A DNA stretch of 64,000 bases from Marinobacter salinexigens. GTDB lineage: Bacteria > Pseudomonadota > Gammaproteobacteria > Pseudomonadales > Oleiphilaceae. This document shows, in pieces, positions 36,858-44,713 of this stretch. The notes beneath the pieces were generated by a model that was not told the DNA's origin, did no database searches, and was given only the letters and a program-made list of their open reading frames with translations. Made by a program: the position numbers and the translations under genes. The DNA lies in assembly GCF_008370345.1 (NCBI RefSeq), contig NZ_VTUU01000012.1, positions 26,958 to 90,957 on the forward strand, written 5' to 3'. Position 1 is the stretch's first letter; each line of letters begins with the position of its first letter.

Positions 36858-36868
36858 GGGCGCTCTTG
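36842..36868. repeat. 11-base inverted repeat over the acetyltransferase stop codon
   Basis: CAAGAGCGCCC (36842-36852) and GGGCGCTCTTG (36858-36868) form a perfect hairpin, with the TAG stop in the loop. There is no T run after it, so it is not a standard terminator; it could act as an mRNA 3' end stabiliser. Confidence 0.7.
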
Positions 36869-36893
36869 TACGCGGGTTTCTGGCGTGCAGGTT

Positions 36894-37820
36894 TTATTCG
36901 TCAACGATGGCAGAGCGGTCTTCGCCGCCCAGAGCCTCCAGCAGGCCGGGAATCAGTCGTGACAGTTCCAGAGTCATCAGAGTGAAGGCCGCGTCGAACT
37001 TTGCCGCGGCATCGTCGGCATCCACATCGTCCAGTTGATCTTGCAGGGTTTCGCCGAATTTCAGGCGTCGGATGCCCAATTCTTCATCCAGAACAAATGA
37101 CACGTTGTCGTCCCAGGTCAGGGCCAGTTTGGTGACCTGCATTCCGGCCTCCAGATGGTTGCGGATTTCGTCGGCTTTCAGATCCAGCCCTTTGCATCGC
37201 ACCACGCCGCCATCTTCGGAAGGATCTTTCAGCTCGCATTCGCTGCCCAGTACTACCTGGGCTGGCAGATCGATCGTCTCGTTAAGCCATCCGGTAAAGG
37301 TGAACGCTGGTGCCTGCTCTACCGCTGGTGGTCGAACCGGCAGCGAGCCAAGACTTTTGCGGAGGGTAGAGGCCAGGTCTTCAGCCTGCTTTGCGGAGCC
37401 TGAATCCACCACCAGAACACCGTCCTTCGTTGACAGGTAGGCAAAGCTGCGCCGGTTCTTGGAGAAAGCCTTGGGCAGCATTTCCAGCATGACCTGCTCT
37501 TTGATCTCGTCTTTTTCCTTGCGGCGTACCTTGCGTCCCTGTTCGAACTCAATGGCTTCGGCCTTTTCTTCCACGGCTTCTTTCACCACCGGTCCTGGCA
37601 GAATTTTCTCTTCCTTTCTCAGGGCAATCAGGTGGTAACCGTTTGCACTATGCACCAGCTGATCGCCGTGCTTGCCCAGAGGAGGCACCCAACCTTGACG
37701 GCTGGTTTCCTGTGGGCCGCAGGGTTTGAATACATCGGCCTGAAGCTTTTCTTCCAGTTGCTCGGCGGAGATATCGAACGGCTTGGTAAATCGGAAAACA
37801 CGGGCGTTACGAAACCACAT
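36894..37820 (-). CDS. rdgC: RdgC, recombination-associated protein
   Basis: RdgC is a DNA-binding ring protein that limits RecA activity and is needed in some replication-repair mutants. The 308-residue product is the usual length and starts MWFRNARVFRFTKPFDI as the family does; GYHLIALRKEEKILP, FAYLSTKDGVLVVDSGS, and the acidic C-terminus are also typical. It ends a minus-strand run that begins with mtaD. Confidence 0.96.
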   Translation of the reverse strand: MWFRNARVFRFTKPFDISAEQLEEKLQADVFKPCGPQETSRQGWVPPLGKHGDQLVHSANGYHLIALRKEEKILPGPVVKEAVEEKAEAIEFEQGRKVRRKEKDEIKEQVMLEMLPKAFSKNRRSFAYLSTKDGVLVVDSGSAKQAEDLASTLRKSLGSLPVRPPAVEQAPAFTFTGWLNETIDLPAQVVLGSECELKDPSEDGGVVRCKGLDLKADEIRNHLEAGMQVTKLALTWDDNVSFVLDEELGIRRLKFGETLQDQLDDVDADDAAAKFDAAFTLMTLELSRLIPGLLEALGGEDRSAIVDE

Positions 37821-37931
37821 CAGGCTTGGTCCTTGCTATTCATTAAATGGTCAGAATCTGAAACAGGTAAAACTGAGCGGGGAAGGATGATACGGCCACC
37901 AGGCGGTGACCGTAAAGTGACGTTCAGGACA

Positions 37932-38132
37932 TCAGATCTGCATGATCTCTACCAGTACTGTCTTGATGATAAAGCCGACAACACCTGCTCCGAGCACGAT
38001 AAACAGCGCTGCAGTTCCGAAACGTCCGGCTTGGGATTTCTTCGCGAGATCCCACACGATAAAGCCCATCCAGCCAATCAGTGCGGTGAGAAGCACCAGC
38101 ATGGCGATCTCTGAAAACATTGCTTCGTTCAT
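37932..38132 (-). CDS. DUF2788 small membrane protein
   Basis: The 66-residue product has two hydrophobic helices (LVLLTALIGWMGFIVWDLAKK and TAALFIVLGAGVVGFIIKTVL) separated by a short charged loop (SQAGRFG), as in DUF2788 proteins. The ATG has GGAG six bases upstream. Function unknown. Confidence 0.85.
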   Translation of the reverse strand: MNEAMFSEIAMLVLLTALIGWMGFIVWDLAKKSQAGRFGTAALFIVLGAGVVGFIIKTVLVEIMQI

Positions 38133-38155
38133 GATTTACTCCGATTGAAACGGTA

Positions 38156-38926
38156 TTACTGCTCTTCCCGGAGGAAAATCCAGTTGTTGGTATCAGACTG
38201 TTCTTCGCTGAAGTAATAGCCTTCCAGGTTGAAGCCCTTGAGGTCATCGGCCTGGGTGATGCGGTTCTCGATGGCGTAGCGGCACATCAGTCCGCGGGCC
38301 TTCTTGGCGTAGAAGCTGATCATCTTGTACTGACCGTTCTTGAAATCCTTGAACTGCGGGGTAACCAGCCGCCCGTCAAGATCCTTCTTTTTCACCGATT
38401 TGAAATACTCATTAGACGCTAGGTTGACCAGTACGCCGTCATCGGCTGCCAGCAGACGATTAATTTCATCGGTGATGATGCTGCCCCAGAACGCGTAGAG
38501 ATCTTTGCCGCGACTGTTCTGGAACTTCGTTCCCATTTCCAGACGGTACGGTTGCATCAGATCCAGCGGGCGCAGGAGTCCATAGAGGCCTGACAGCATC
38601 CGAAGGTGGTTCTGAGCAAAATCGAAGTCGTCTTCACTGAATGTCCCGGCGTTCAGCCCGGTATAGACATCGCCCTTGAATGCCAGAATGGCCTGTCGGG
38701 CATTACCGGGTGCGAAAGGCGTATGCCAATGCTGGAAGCGGTCTGCGTTGAGTTGGCCAAGTTTGTCGCTGATGCTCATCAGGTTACTGATCTGGTGAGG
38801 CTCCAGCTCCTTCAGCTGGTCGATCAGCTCGCAGGCATCATCGAGAAAGTCCGGCTGCGTGAATCGTTCGGTTGCCAGCGGACTCTCGTAGTCCAGTGTT
38901 TTGGCAGGGGAGATAACCATCAACAT
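38156..38926 (-). CDS. yaaA: YaaA, peroxide stress protein
   Basis: YaaA lowers free intracellular iron during hydrogen peroxide stress in E. coli. The 256-residue product is of normal length, with the opening MLMVISPAKTLDYESP and the family motifs YRLEMGTKF and KMISFYAKKARGLM. It lies between the glutaredoxin-like and the DUF2788 genes. Confidence 0.95.
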   Translation of the reverse strand: MLMVISPAKTLDYESPLATERFTQPDFLDDACELIDQLKELEPHQISNLMSISDKLGQLNADRFQHWHTPFAPGNARQAILAFKGDVYTGLNAGTFSEDDFDFAQNHLRMLSGLYGLLRPLDLMQPYRLEMGTKFQNSRGKDLYAFWGSIITDEINRLLAADDGVLVNLASNEYFKSVKKKDLDGRLVTPQFKDFKNGQYKMISFYAKKARGLMCRYAIENRITQADDLKGFNLEGYYFSEEQSDTNNWIFLREEQ

Positions 38927-38938
38927 ATAAGGTAATCC

Positions 38939-39172
38939 TCATCGCAAGAACGTGAGTAACTGGTCCCTTGTAAACGGCCAGTCCAGCTCCGCACCGGTAT
39001 CATTACGACGCAACACCGGTATACGGGTGCCGTAACGCTCCACCAGCTCTTCAGACTGGGCAATGTCCACCACATCCACCGGTATAGGGGCAGGCATGGG
39101 AGTATTGACGAGCAGGGCTTCAGCCAGCTCGCAAAGATGACATTGGCTTGTGGTGTAAAACAGTAATTCCAT
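38939..39172 (-). CDS. Glutaredoxin-like protein (CXXC)
   Basis: This 77-residue thioredoxin-fold protein has TSQCHLCELAEAL as the redox CXXC motif and RIPVLRR as the cis-proline segment. It resembles glutaredoxin-2-like family proteins (DUF836). The start overlaps the yciK stop by one base (TAATG), so the two are coupled. Confidence 0.88.
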   Translation of the reverse strand: MELLFYTTSQCHLCELAEALLVNTPMPAPIPVDVVDIAQSEELVERYGTRIPVLRRNDTGAELDWPFTRDQLLTFLR

Positions 39173-39921
39173 TACTTCGGCTGGGCATCCAGTTGCTGGC
39201 CATTAACACCGTGGCTGTCTTTACCCATCAGGTAGAGGTAAATCGGCATCAGGTCTTCTGGCGCGGGGTTCTGTGTCGGGTTTTCGGCAGGATAGGCCAG
39301 TGCCCGCATGCTGGTACGGGTGGCGCCCGGGTTCAGACTGTTGACGCGAACGTTATGGCGTTCGTCATCCAGTTCGTCTGCCAGTAGCTGGCTCAGGCCT
39401 TCAACCGCGAACTTGGACACCGCATAGGCTCCCCAGTAGGCCTTGGCCTTCCGTCCGACGCCTGACGAAGTAAAGATAACCGAGGCATCGGTTGAAAGGC
39501 GCAACAGCGGGATCATGGCCCGGCTCAGCAGGAATGGCGCGGTGGCATTAACGTGCATTACCTTGTTCCAGGTTTCCGGATCGTAGAGTTCGACCGGGCT
39601 CCGGTCACCCAGTATGGCGGCATTATGAAGAATGCCATCGAGGCGTCCGAAGTTGTCTTCCAGCGTCATCGCCAGTTCTTCATAATCCTTTACGGCGGCA
39701 CCCTCGAAGTTCATTGGGACAATCGCTGGCTGAGGGTGGCCGGCTGCTTCGATTTCGTCGTAGACCTGCTCCAGTTTGGATACGGTACGGCCGACCAGAA
39801 TGACGGTTGCGCCGTGGGCAGCGTAAGCTTTGGCAGCCGCACGACCGATACCACTGCCGGCACCCGTAACCATGATGATGCGGTCTTGCAGAAGATCAGC
39901 GGGCGCTTGGTAGTCTTGCAT
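39172..39921 (-). CDS. yciK: YciK family short-chain oxidoreductase
   Basis: The 249-residue SDR protein has the cofactor motif MVTGAGSGIGRAAA, NAAILG, and YWGAYAVSKFAVEG with the catalytic Tyr and Lys. YciK proteins have no settled substrate. The gene is followed closely by the glutaredoxin-like gene. mupP and ubiG precede it, the same order as in Pseudomonas. Confidence 0.94.
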   Translation of the reverse strand: MQDYQAPADLLQDRIIMVTGAGSGIGRAAAKAYAAHGATVILVGRTVSKLEQVYDEIEAAGHPQPAIVPMNFEGAAVKDYEELAMTLEDNFGRLDGILHNAAILGDRSPVELYDPETWNKVMHVNATAPFLLSRAMIPLLRLSTDASVIFTSSGVGRKAKAYWGAYAVSKFAVEGLSQLLADELDDERHNVRVNSLNPGATRTSMRALAYPAENPTQNPAPEDLMPIYLYLMGKDSHGVNGQQLDAQPK

Positions 39922-39976
39922 AACCTGTCTCCGTGTCAGGCGGTTGCCGGTTCAGAACCGGGGTTGGATAAGAGCG

Positions 39977-40657
39977 TTATTGTAACAGCTTTGCCAGGTC
40001 GCTGACCGTATCGGCAATCAGGTCGGCTTGCCAGAGGTCAACGGCCTCAGGCTCTTCTATATAGCCGTATCGCACGGCAATGGTCTTCATTCCTGCGTTT
40101 TTTCCGGCCTCAATATCCCGTAAGTGATCTCCGATATAAATCGCATCTTCGGGTCTGACGCCGATCTGCGTGCAGGCGAGGTAGAGCGCCTCGGGGTGAG
40201 GCTTGCGTTGTTCCACATGATCGGGGCAGATCAGCGTCGCGCAGCGTTGTTCGAGTCCGAGGGCGGCGACCAATGGTTTGGCGAATCGAACCGGTTTGTT
40301 GGTGACAATGCCCCAGGGAATACGTCGGGCTTCGAGCTCCAGCAGGATGTCATTCATTCCCGGAAACAGTGTGGTTTCCACTGCGACTCCGGCCTCGTAA
40401 AGGTCCAGGAAGGCAGAATGCTTCTCCAGGTAACCTGGATGTTCCGGCTCAAGGCCAAATCCTACCTGGATCATTGCCCTGGCACCGTTAGACACTGACC
40501 GGCGAATGTGTGCGGCGGGAAGCGCTTCGAGGCCATTGTCCCGGCGCAGCTGGTTCAGGCAGCGGATGAAGTCTGGGGCCGTGTCGATCAGGGTGCCGTC
40601 CAGATCAAACAATACCGCAGAAGGTGTGATTTCAGGCGTCACGGGAATCCCGGGCAT
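39977..40657 (-). CDS. mupP: MupP, N-acetylmuramic acid 6-phosphate phosphatase (HAD)
   Basis: The 226-residue HAD hydrolase has LFDLDGTLIDTAPDF (motif I), IVTNKP (motif II), and KPHPEALYLACTQ with YIGDHLRDIEAGKNAGM (motifs III and IV). By sequence it could be phosphoglycolate phosphatase (Gph), but its position between ubiG and yciK is that of Pseudomonas mupP, which acts in peptidoglycan recycling. The start at 40657 overlaps ubiG by 26 bases. Confidence 0.85.
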   Translation of the reverse strand: MPGIPVTPEITPSAVLFDLDGTLIDTAPDFIRCLNQLRRDNGLEALPAAHIRRSVSNGARAMIQVGFGLEPEHPGYLEKHSAFLDLYEAGVAVETTLFPGMNDILLELEARRIPWGIVTNKPVRFAKPLVAALGLEQRCATLICPDHVEQRKPHPEALYLACTQIGVRPEDAIYIGDHLRDIEAGKNAGMKTIAVRYGYIEEPEAVDLWQADLIADTVSDLAKLLQ

Positions 40658-41348
40658 GCATCAGGTAGTTTACGTCAACATCCCGACCCAGCTTATAGGC
40701 CTTGGTCACGGGGTTGTAGGTCATGCCTGTCAGCTCAAGAACGTCCAGGCCTGCATGGCGAATGTGGTCGGACATTTCCGAGGGGCGAATAAACTTCTTC
40801 CACTCATGGGTGCCCTTCGGCAGCATGTTCAGCACATATTCTGCACCAACAATCGCAAACAGGAAGGATTTTGGATTGCGGTTGATGGTAGAAACAAACA
40901 GGTCACCGCCGGGTTTTAGCATGGCGGCACAGGCTCTGATCACCGAGGCAGGGTCGGGAACATGCTCAAGCATTTCCAGGCAGGTTACGACGTCGTACTG
41001 GCCGGCCTGCTCGGGATCTCTGGCAAGTTCTTCCACGGTGATCTGGCGGTAGTCGACTTTGACCCCACTCTCAAGCCCATGAAGCTTTGCAACAGATAGT
41101 GGGGCTTCGCCCATATCGATGCCGGTTACATGGGCACCGCGCCGAGCCATCCCTTCTGACAGAAGGCCTCCGCCACAACCGACATCCAGAACTTTTTTGC
41201 CAGCCAGCGACGAACGTTCATCAATGTAGTTCAGTCGCAGGGGGTTGATGTCGTGCAGCGGGCGAAACTCGCTGGAAGGATCCCACCAGCGGCTGGCCAG
41301 GGCTTCAAACTTGGCGATTTCATTCTGGTCTACATTCTGGTTTGTCAT
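40632..41348 (-). CDS. ubiG: UbiG, ubiquinone biosynthesis O-methyltransferase
   Basis: UbiG carries out both O-methylations of ubiquinone synthesis using S-adenosylmethionine. The 238-residue protein contains the SAM site VLDVGCGGGLLSEGMARRGA and the family stretches FEALASRWWDPSSEF and VTCLEMLEHVPDP. It lies 36 bases after mtaD on the same strand. Confidence 0.96.
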   Translation of the reverse strand: MTNQNVDQNEIAKFEALASRWWDPSSEFRPLHDINPLRLNYIDERSSLAGKKVLDVGCGGGLLSEGMARRGAHVTGIDMGEAPLSVAKLHGLESGVKVDYRQITVEELARDPEQAGQYDVVTCLEMLEHVPDPASVIRACAAMLKPGGDLFVSTINRNPKSFLFAIVGAEYVLNMLPKGTHEWKKFIRPSEMSDHIRHAGLDVLELTGMTYNPVTKAYKLGRDVDVNYLMHARDSRDA

Positions 41349-41384
41349 GATTCAGTTCTGCCTGATCAAGCGATTAAAAGTCGG

Positions 41385-42725
41385 TTATTGGGCCTTGTGC
41401 CTTTGAATGCGTTCCTGCCAGCCTTGCACCCTGAGCATGAGATCCGCAACGTCAATTCGGGTAAGGCGGCCTTCCTGTAACTGAGGAACCCCATGAATCC
41501 AGCTGTGGCTGACCGCCCGCCCGTGGTTGCTGTAAACAAGATGGGATGCGGGGTCATAAACGGGCTGCAAAAACGGGTCGCTGAGATCCACGGCAATGAT
41601 GTCAGCCAACTTGCCGCTGGTGAGCGAGCCCAGATCATGTGCCCGGCCAATGGCGCGGGCACCGTTCAATGTTGCCATTCTCAAAGCGCGATGAGCTGAA
41701 ACCGCAGAAGCATCATCCGCGACCACTTTGGCCATCATGGCAGCCGTGCGCAGCTCGCCAAACATATCCAGATCATTGTTGCTGGCGGCGCCGTCGGTGC
41801 CCACAGCGACGTTGACGCCAGCATCCAGCAGTTGCTGTGCGGGGCATAAACCGCTGGCCAGTTTGAGGTTAGATTCCGGGCAGTGCACCACATGGGCGCC
41901 GGACGCTTGCAGGGCATCCAGATCGGAGTCGTCGATCTGGGTCATGTGTACACATTGGGTGTTGGGTGTCAGCACACCCAGATCTGCCATTCTCGCGACC
42001 GGACGTTGACCATGTTTTTCTATGGCTTCCTGAACCTCAAACGCCGTTTCGTGGAGATGGATCTGAATCGGCGCGCCGGTCCTGCCGGACAAGCTGACAG
42101 CCCGCTTCAAAGGATCATCGGATACGGTGTAGGGAGCGTGCGGCCCGATAGCCGGAATAATAAAATCATCGCCTTCCCAGGCTGTGATCAGTGCTTCACC
42201 CTTGCTGAGGTAATCATCCGGCCCTGATCCCCAAACAGTAGGGAAATCCAGCAGTGGAAAGCTGATCTGGGCCCGCATACCCGTATCGCGTGCGATCTGG
42301 GCAGCGATCTCCGGGAAGAAGTACATGTCCGAAAAGGTGGTTGTACCGGTTCTCAGCATTTCCGCCATGGCCAACTGGGTGCCGTCAGCAATGAACTGTT
42401 CGCTGACAAATGCCCCTTCCGCTGGCCAGATGTGGTCATTGAGCCAGGTCATTAGTGGCAGGTCGTCTGCCAGACCACGGAACAGCGACATGGCCGCATG
42501 GCCATGCACGTTGATCAGCCCCGGCATGACCACATGGTTGGGAAGGTCAACGGTTTCGCGGGTTCGGTATTGGCAGTCTGCTTCTGCCATTGGGACGACG
42601 GCGGCGATTCTTGAACCCTGGATAATGACAGCCTGGTGCTCAAGAACGGCGGCTTCGGGCTCGATGGGAATCAGCCAGCGGGCATTGATACGGATGTCGC
42701 CTGCGATGATGGTCTCTGCGGTCAT
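41385..42725 (-). CDS. mtaD: MtaD, methylthioadenosine/S-adenosylhomocysteine deaminase
   Basis: The 446-residue amidohydrolase (TRZ/ATZ family) has the metal ligands VNVHGHAAMSLFRGL, IQIHLHETAFEV, CVHMTQIDDSDL and VGTDGAASNNDLDMF. In Pseudomonas it deaminates methylthioadenosine, the first step of a salvage route that also uses MtnA. Here mtnA is divergent, 107 bases away, as in Pseudomonas, which supports the assignment. Confidence 0.92.
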   Translation of the reverse strand: MTAETIIAGDIRINARWLIPIEPEAAVLEHQAVIIQGSRIAAVVPMAEADCQYRTRETVDLPNHVVMPGLINVHGHAAMSLFRGLADDLPLMTWLNDHIWPAEGAFVSEQFIADGTQLAMAEMLRTGTTTFSDMYFFPEIAAQIARDTGMRAQISFPLLDFPTVWGSGPDDYLSKGEALITAWEGDDFIIPAIGPHAPYTVSDDPLKRAVSLSGRTGAPIQIHLHETAFEVQEAIEKHGQRPVARMADLGVLTPNTQCVHMTQIDDSDLDALQASGAHVVHCPESNLKLASGLCPAQQLLDAGVNVAVGTDGAASNNDLDMFGELRTAAMMAKVVADDASAVSAHRALRMATLNGARAIGRAHDLGSLTSGKLADIIAVDLSDPFLQPVYDPASHLVYSNHGRAVSHSWIHGVPQLQEGRLTRIDVADLMLRVQGWQERIQRHKAQ

Positions 42726-42832
42726 GCAACTGCCTTGGTCACCAGCGCGGAACCGGCCGCGCGAAGAAAATGTAGCCCGGAAGTATAAACGTTATACTGC
42801 CGCTTTTCAGCGTTTCAATACGGAGCTGCATT

Positions 42833-43897
42833 ATGGCGAGATCGCCTGAATCAACCATGTCCCGATCCATTGGTACCGTCGCCATGCGCTGGCACGGAGA
42901 CAGTCTGGAACTGCTGGACCAGCGTCTTCTGCCAACCGAGGAACACTGGATGACCCTGGAAGGTGCGTCCGGTGTTGCCCAGAGTATCCGGGATATGGTG
43001 GTTCGCGGCGCGCCAGCTATTGGTATCAGTGCTGCCTATGGTGTTGCGCTGGCAGCCCGTCACGCTGGTGCGGGTGATTGGCAGGCGGTGATCCGGCAGG
43101 CGATTGAAGTGCTAGCAGCGTCCCGACCCACAGCGGTGAATCTTTTCTGGGCGCTTCAGAAGATGGGGGCTGTTTTCGAGGCGTGTACGGATCTGGACGA
43201 GGCTGTGGCAAAGCTTGCTGACGCTGCGGTACAGATTCATCAGGATGACCTGGCGGCAAATCTTGCCATGGCAGACCATGCGTTAAGCGTTATGGCACCG
43301 GAAGCTCCCATGTCTGTATTGACTCACTGCAACACCGGTGCTCTGGCAACGGGTGGTTACGGCACAGCGTTAGGTGTTATTCGCCGTTTGCATGAAGAGT
43401 CGTTGCTTAACCGGGTGTATGCGGACGAAACACGGCCGTGGCTGCAGGGCAGTCGACTAACGGCCTGGGAGCTGGCGAGAGATGGCATTCCGGTTACTCT
43501 GAATGCCGACGGTGCTGCTGCGGCGATTCTGGCGCAGAAGGACGTGCGCTGGGTGGTTGTAGGCGCGGATCGAATCACGGCCAACGGTGATGTGGCCAAC
43601 AAGATCGGTACTTATAGCCTGGCCGTTCTGGCCCGCTATCATGGTGTTCGTTTCATGGTGGTGGCGCCGTCGAGTACGGTGGATATGGGCATGGCTTCAG
43701 GCGCCGGGATTCCGATTGAGGAGAGGGAAGGAACCGAGGTGCGGGAGATTCGTGGCATTCCTCTGGCGCCAACGGGTGTAGAGGTGTTCAACCCGGTATT
43801 CGATGTGACTCCGGCGAGCCTCATTGATGCCATTGTGACGGAGAAAGGGGCCGTACTGAATCCTGATGCTGAATCCATGAAGGCACTTTTTTCCTGA
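42833..43897 (+). CDS. mtnA: MtnA, methylthioribose-1-phosphate isomerase
   Basis: MtnA converts methylthioribose 1-phosphate to methylthioribulose 1-phosphate in methionine salvage. The 354-residue product carries RGAPAIGISAAYGVALAA, HCNTGALATGGYGTALGV (catalytic Cys), ETRPWLQGSRLTAWEL and VGADRITANGDVANKIGTY (catalytic Asp). The ATG at 42833 has GGAG eight bases before; 42857 is possible. Confidence 0.95.
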   Translation: MARSPESTMSRSIGTVAMRWHGDSLELLDQRLLPTEEHWMTLEGASGVAQSIRDMVVRGAPAIGISAAYGVALAARHAGAGDWQAVIRQAIEVLAASRPTAVNLFWALQKMGAVFEACTDLDEAVAKLADAAVQIHQDDLAANLAMADHALSVMAPEAPMSVLTHCNTGALATGGYGTALGVIRRLHEESLLNRVYADETRPWLQGSRLTAWELARDGIPVTLNADGAAAAILAQKDVRWVVVGADRITANGDVANKIGTYSLAVLARYHGVRFMVVAPSSTVDMGMASGAGIPIEEREGTEVREIRGIPLAPTGVEVFNPVFDVTPASLIDAIVTEKGAVLNPDAESMKALFS

Positions 43898-43909
43898 GGC
43901 TAACAGGTG

Positions 43910-44659
43910 CTACGTTGAAGGTTTGTCGGCGTCCATCGCCGCCTTCATATCGGCAACCTGCTTTTCCTGTTCTTCCACAAAGTGCAGCGACATTTCGAAA
44001 CTCTGGCGGGTGAATTCCAGAACCCGCCGGAATCCCTCATCCGACAGGTTTCTCGCGTCGTCGTGTCTGCGGAAGATGTTGATGAATTCCCGTTCCCGTT
44101 CGAATTGCAATGGCAGCCTGCCGACACCCCAGTCATTGAGAGCCTGCCAGACTTCCGGATTGTAGTTCCGGGTCGTGCGAATGATAAACGGAATCGGGTC
44201 ATTGCGGGCGATCAGGGCGGCAAGGCGGAGGATCAGTTCGAATGACAGAGTGGCCGTACCGTTTTCGATGGCTTCGAGAATGGATTTATCTTTCAGGTCC
44301 AGGGCTTCTGACATCTCAGACAGCGTGAGGCCGGCAACCTCACGGATATCCCTGAGGGACTGGCCGGCGGCCAGCATGGTGCGGAGCTGATCCTGTGAAT
44401 TTATGAGCGCGCGTCCGACTCGCAGGGACGTATCGGTTGCGCGGATTCCGAAGCGAAGGGCTGATCCGGTTATGCTGGTTAACCGATCGATCAGGCCCTC
44501 GGGCTCTTTGGCAGCTTGGCCCCCTGTGTTTGCCAGTGCCTCGATCTCTTCCATTGATCGCATGCCGTGAAGGGCATCCAGCAGCATGTCCCGAAGCTGG
44601 CGACCATTCGGCTGGCTTGGCTGCTTTTGCTGTCGGCTGCCTTTACCGTTTGCGGTCAT
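43910..44659 (-). CDS. Helix-turn-helix (XRE-like) protein, possible Prc partner
   Basis: The ATG at 44659 gives 249 residues; the open frame upstream (to 44923) lies inside prc and is shadow. A helix-turn-helix of XRE type occupies about residues 110-165 (SLRDIREVAGLTLSEMSEALDLKDKSILEAIENG). The rest has a low-complexity N-terminus and a helical C-terminus (EFTRQSFEMSLHFVEEQEKQ). It starts 25 bases downstream of the prc stop on the same strand. Family and targets unknown. Confidence 0.8.
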   Translation of the reverse strand: MTANGKGSRQQKQPSQPNGRQLRDMLLDALHGMRSMEEIEALANTGGQAAKEPEGLIDRLTSITGSALRFGIRATDTSLRVGRALINSQDQLRTMLAAGQSLRDIREVAGLTLSEMSEALDLKDKSILEAIENGTATLSFELILRLAALIARNDPIPFIIRTTRNYNPEVWQALNDWGVGRLPLQFEREREFINIFRRHDDARNLSDEGFRRVLEFTRQSFEMSLHFVEEQEKQVADMKAAMDADKPST

Positions 44660-44666
44660 TGTGGGG

Positions 44667-44713
44667 CCGGTTCCCGGTTCCCGGTTACTGGTTCGGGGCC
44701 TGGGCCTGGGCCT
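44667..44713. repeat. Two short tandem repeats at the prc 3' end
   Basis: A heptamer CCGGTTC is repeated three times (44667-44687, last copy CCGGTTA, containing the prc stop), followed by three copies of the hexamer GGGCCT (44696-44713) inside prc, which encode an alternating Gln-Ala tail. The arrays are short and may just be slippage products. Confidence 0.75.
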
